Shown: piece by piece, positions 4,074 to 5,633 of the stretch
How the letters are laid out: each line of letters starts with the position of its first letter
How positions within the stretch are numbered: the first letter of the stretch is position 1
Notes under the pieces: model-generated
Seen by the model: only the letters and a program-made list of their open reading frames with translations
Database searches by the model: none
What the model was told of the DNA's origin: nothing
Position numbers and translations under genes: made by a program
NCBI GenBank assembly: GCA_003446735.1
Contig: DMCJ01000124.1
Span: forward strand, 1-5,633
Length of the DNA: 5,633 bases
DNA from: Lachnospiraceae bacterium
GTDB lineage: Bacteria > Bacillota > Clostridia > Lachnospirales > Lachnospiraceae
Direction of reading: 5' to 3'

Positions 4074-5117
4074 ATGAAAACGAAACTGATCAGATTAAAA
4101 AGAGACGGAAACGATGAAGAAGCCCTTAAAGAAGCCGGAGATATAATAAAAGCCGGCGGACTAGTGGCCTTTCCGACCGAAACAGTCTACGGTCTGGGCG
4201 GAGATGCCTTAAATCCGGCATCCTCGGAAAAGATATATGCCGCCAAGGGAAGACCTTCCGACAATCCGCTCATTGTACATATCTGTGATATAAAAGCAAT
4301 AGAAAAGATCGCTTCCGATATCCCGGATTATGCCAGAAAACTGGCCGACAGATACTGGCCCGGCCCCATGACGCTGATCTTCAATAAGACAGATGCAGTC
4401 CCCCACAAGACCACAGGAGGCCTTGATACCGTAGCCGTAAGATTTCCCTCAGACAAAGAGGCAGCTTCCTTTATAGGTCATGCCGGAGGATATGTCGCTG
4501 CCCCGAGTGCCAATATCTCGGGCAAACCCTCTCCTACTTCCGCGGACAGGGTCTTCGAAGACTTAAACGGAAGGATCGAGATGATATTGGACGGCGGGCG
4601 CTGTGATATCGGGCTCGAATCCACCATAATCGATGCGACCGGTGATCACCCCGTCATATTGCGTCCGGGTTATATCACCGAAGAAGATATAAAAGAGATA
4701 ACCGGTTCTTCCTCTGTCGATCCTGCTTTGGAAGATCCCAACGCCCGTCCCAAGGCGCCCGGTATGAAATACCGCCATTATGCTCCAAAGGGTGAGATGA
4801 CCATAGTAAGGGGCGATACCGACAGGATCGTTTCCTATATCAATAACGAGCTTGAAAAAGCTGCGATCGCAGGCGAAAAGAGTGCTGTCATCACCGTAAA
4901 TGAACATGAGCATCTTTATAAAGATACGATAGTTAAATCGATCGGCTCATCGGGTGATCCCGCTGATGCCGCTCATAATCTATATTCATTATTAAGAGAA
5001 CTCGACGACGAAGAAGTAAAGATCATCTACGCCGAAGGCTTTCCGGAAACAGGCTTCTACAAAGCCCTGATGAACCGTATGAAAAAAGCTGCAGGCGGCA
5101 GACTGATCGATCTGTAA
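4074..5117 (+). CDS. L-threonylcarbamoyladenylate synthase, Sua5/YwlC type
   Basis: This 347-residue protein makes threonylcarbamoyl-AMP from threonine, bicarbonate and ATP, the first step of N6-threonylcarbamoyladenosine formation at position 37 of tRNAs reading ANN codons; TsaD with TsaB and TsaE completes it. The N-terminal YrdC-like domain (about 1-205) shows GGLVAFPTETVYGLGG, KGRPSDNPLIVH with Lys58 and Arg60, and PSANISGKPSPTSA with Ser145 and Asn147, the KxR and SxN binding motifs. The linker PGMKYRHYAP (about 229-238) and the roughly 110-residue C-terminal Sua5 domain make this the long Sua5 form rather than short TsaC. I start at ATG 4074, which yields the usual basic N-terminus. An in-frame ATG at 4038 lies inside the previous gene. 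No Shine-Dalgarno sequence is visible, and the previous stop is 4 nt upstream, suggesting translational coupling. Confidence 0.95.
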   Translation: MKTKLIRLKRDGNDEEALKEAGDIIKAGGLVAFPTETVYGLGGDALNPASSEKIYAAKGRPSDNPLIVHICDIKAIEKIASDIPDYARKLADRYWPGPMTLIFNKTDAVPHKTTGGLDTVAVRFPSDKEAASFIGHAGGYVAAPSANISGKPSPTSADRVFEDLNGRIEMILDGGRCDIGLESTIIDATGDHPVILRPGYITEEDIKEITGSSSVDPALEDPNARPKAPGMKYRHYAPKGEMTIVRGDTDRIVSYINNELEKAAIAGEKSAVITVNEHEHLYKDTIVKSIGSSGDPADAAHNLYSLLRELDDEEVKIIYAEGFPETGFYKALMNRMKKAAGGRLIDL

Positions 5118-5128
5118 GGAGGAAAGAT

Positions 5129-5569
5129 ATGAAAATAGCAATCGGTTCAGATCACGGCGGATTCGATCTTAAAGAAAAGATAATCGCCCATCTTAAAGAA
5201 CGCGGAGACGAGGTTGATGACAAGGGATGCTTTGACAAGACTTCCGTTGACTACCCTGTCTACGGCAAAGCTGTTGCCGAGTCGGTAGCAGGCGGAGAAG
5301 CCGATAAGGGTATCGTAGTCTGCACTACAGGCATCGGCATCTCGATCACCGCCAACAAAGTTCCCGGTATCAGATGTGCTCTCTGCTCGGAGACGGTATC
5401 GGCCAAGTATACAAGGCTTCACAACGATGCCAACGTGCTCGCTCTCGGCGGCGCATTTACCGGTCCGATCCCTGCTTTGGAGATCGTTGACACATTCCTT
5501 GACACTCCCTTCTCCGGTGAAGAAAAACATCAAAGAAGGATAAACATGATATCCGAACTCGATAAATAA
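5129..5569 (+). CDS. rpiB: Ribose-5-phosphate isomerase B
   Basis: This is a 146-residue cytoplasmic enzyme of the RpiB/LacAB family that interconverts ribose 5-phosphate and ribulose 5-phosphate in the non-oxidative pentose phosphate pathway. Visible family features are MKIAIGSDHGGFDLK at the N-terminus (Asp8 and His9), the catalytic-base region VCTTGIGISITANK with Cys65 and the anion-binding loop after it, and RLHNDANVLALGG with His98, equivalent to the ring-opening histidine of the E. coli enzyme. The C-terminal EEKHQRRINMI matches the phosphate-binding region. Length and residues are complete, and Cys65 argues for RpiB rather than the LacA or LacB subunits. AAGGAGG (5116-5122) overlaps the stop of the preceding gene and lies 6 nt before the ATG. 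The 11-nt gap upstream and 9-nt gap downstream indicate an operon. Confidence 0.95.
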   Translation: MKIAIGSDHGGFDLKEKIIAHLKERGDEVDDKGCFDKTSVDYPVYGKAVAESVAGGEADKGIVVCTTGIGISITANKVPGIRCALCSETVSAKYTRLHNDANVLALGGAFTGPIPALEIVDTFLDTPFSGEEKHQRRINMISELDK

Positions 5570-5578
5570 GGATGATAT

Positions 5579-5633
5579 ATGAACGAGAAAAAAAGAGAAG
5601 ATTATATAAGCTGGGATGAATATTTCATGGGAG
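5579..5633 (+). CDS. Probable deoxycytidylate (dCMP) deaminase, first 18 codons
   Basis: The gene runs off the right edge. The visible start, MNEKKREDYISWDEYFMG, closely resembles the N-terminus of ComEB-type dCMP deaminases, which deaminate dCMP to dUMP for thymidylate synthesis; the typical form is DYISWDEYFMGIA. The zinc-binding HxE and PCxxC motifs would lie beyond the window. The ATG is preceded by AGGA (5568-5571) with a 7-nt spacer and begins 9 nt after the rpiB stop. As I recall, rpiB followed by a dCMP deaminase gene is a common order in Clostridia, which supports the call. Eighteen residues are little evidence, so the identity is probable only. Confidence 0.72.
   Translation, partial: MNEKKREDYISWDEYFMG

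Noticed and set aside
4209..4913. Minus-strand open frames inside the sua5 gene
   Set aside because: Shadows of a well-supported plus-strand gene, without ribosome binding sites or recognisable domains.
5147..5533. 128-codon minus-strand frame opposite rpiB
   Set aside because: Lies entirely within the unambiguous rpiB gene and resembles no family I know.

Overview
The window looks like chromosome of an anaerobic, fermentative Firmicute, most likely a Lachnospiraceae-type Clostridia. The basis is an inference from gene content: a clostridial-style pyruvate formate-lyase, a MecA adaptor, strong AAGGAGG-type ribosome binding sites, and protein sequences that read like those of Lachnospiraceae homologues as I remember them. 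There are no phage, transposon, CRISPR, rRNA or tRNA genes that I can see.

Layout. (1) Positions 1-268, minus strand: the first 89 codons of pyruvate formate-lyase. (2) 269-583: an AT-rich divergent promoter region holding a promoter for each side and two short perfect palindromes. (3) 584-775, plus: a 63-residue DUF1858-type (hybrid-cluster-protein-associated) CxxC protein. (4) 789-1514, minus: the ClpC adaptor MecA, convergent with the previous gene and with only 13 bases between them. (5) About 1515-2386: the least conventional part. It has back-to-back promoters for mecA and for a rightward transcript, a leader of about 335 nt with an orphan Shine-Dalgarno sequence and mutually exclusive hairpins, an unrecognised 79-residue protein (1976-2215), and then an inverted-repeat-bounded segment (2236-2332) that can fold as a three-way junction. 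(6) 2387-5633, plus: a tightly packed operon with its own extended -10 promoter. It encodes a membrane-anchored SH3/GH18 protein, a Sua5/TsaC-type threonylcarbamoyl-AMP synthase, ribose-5-phosphate isomerase B, and the first 18 codons of a probable dCMP deaminase.

How the genes relate. The right-hand operon mixes a cell-surface glycoside-hydrolase-like protein with housekeeping tRNA modification (t6A37), pentose phosphate metabolism and deoxynucleotide supply. Gene gaps of 4, 11 and 9 nt point to co-transcription. The left half joins anaerobic pyruvate metabolism, a small presumed redox-disulfide protein and regulated proteolysis, each apparently with its own promoter.

The most promising material for something new is the 1.55-2.36 kb interval: a near-consensus promoter feeding an RNA with a strong ribosome binding site but no usable start codon nearby, an orphan small protein, and a candidate structured RNA. 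I could not identify a known system there. These are structural observations made by eye, not demonstrated functions.
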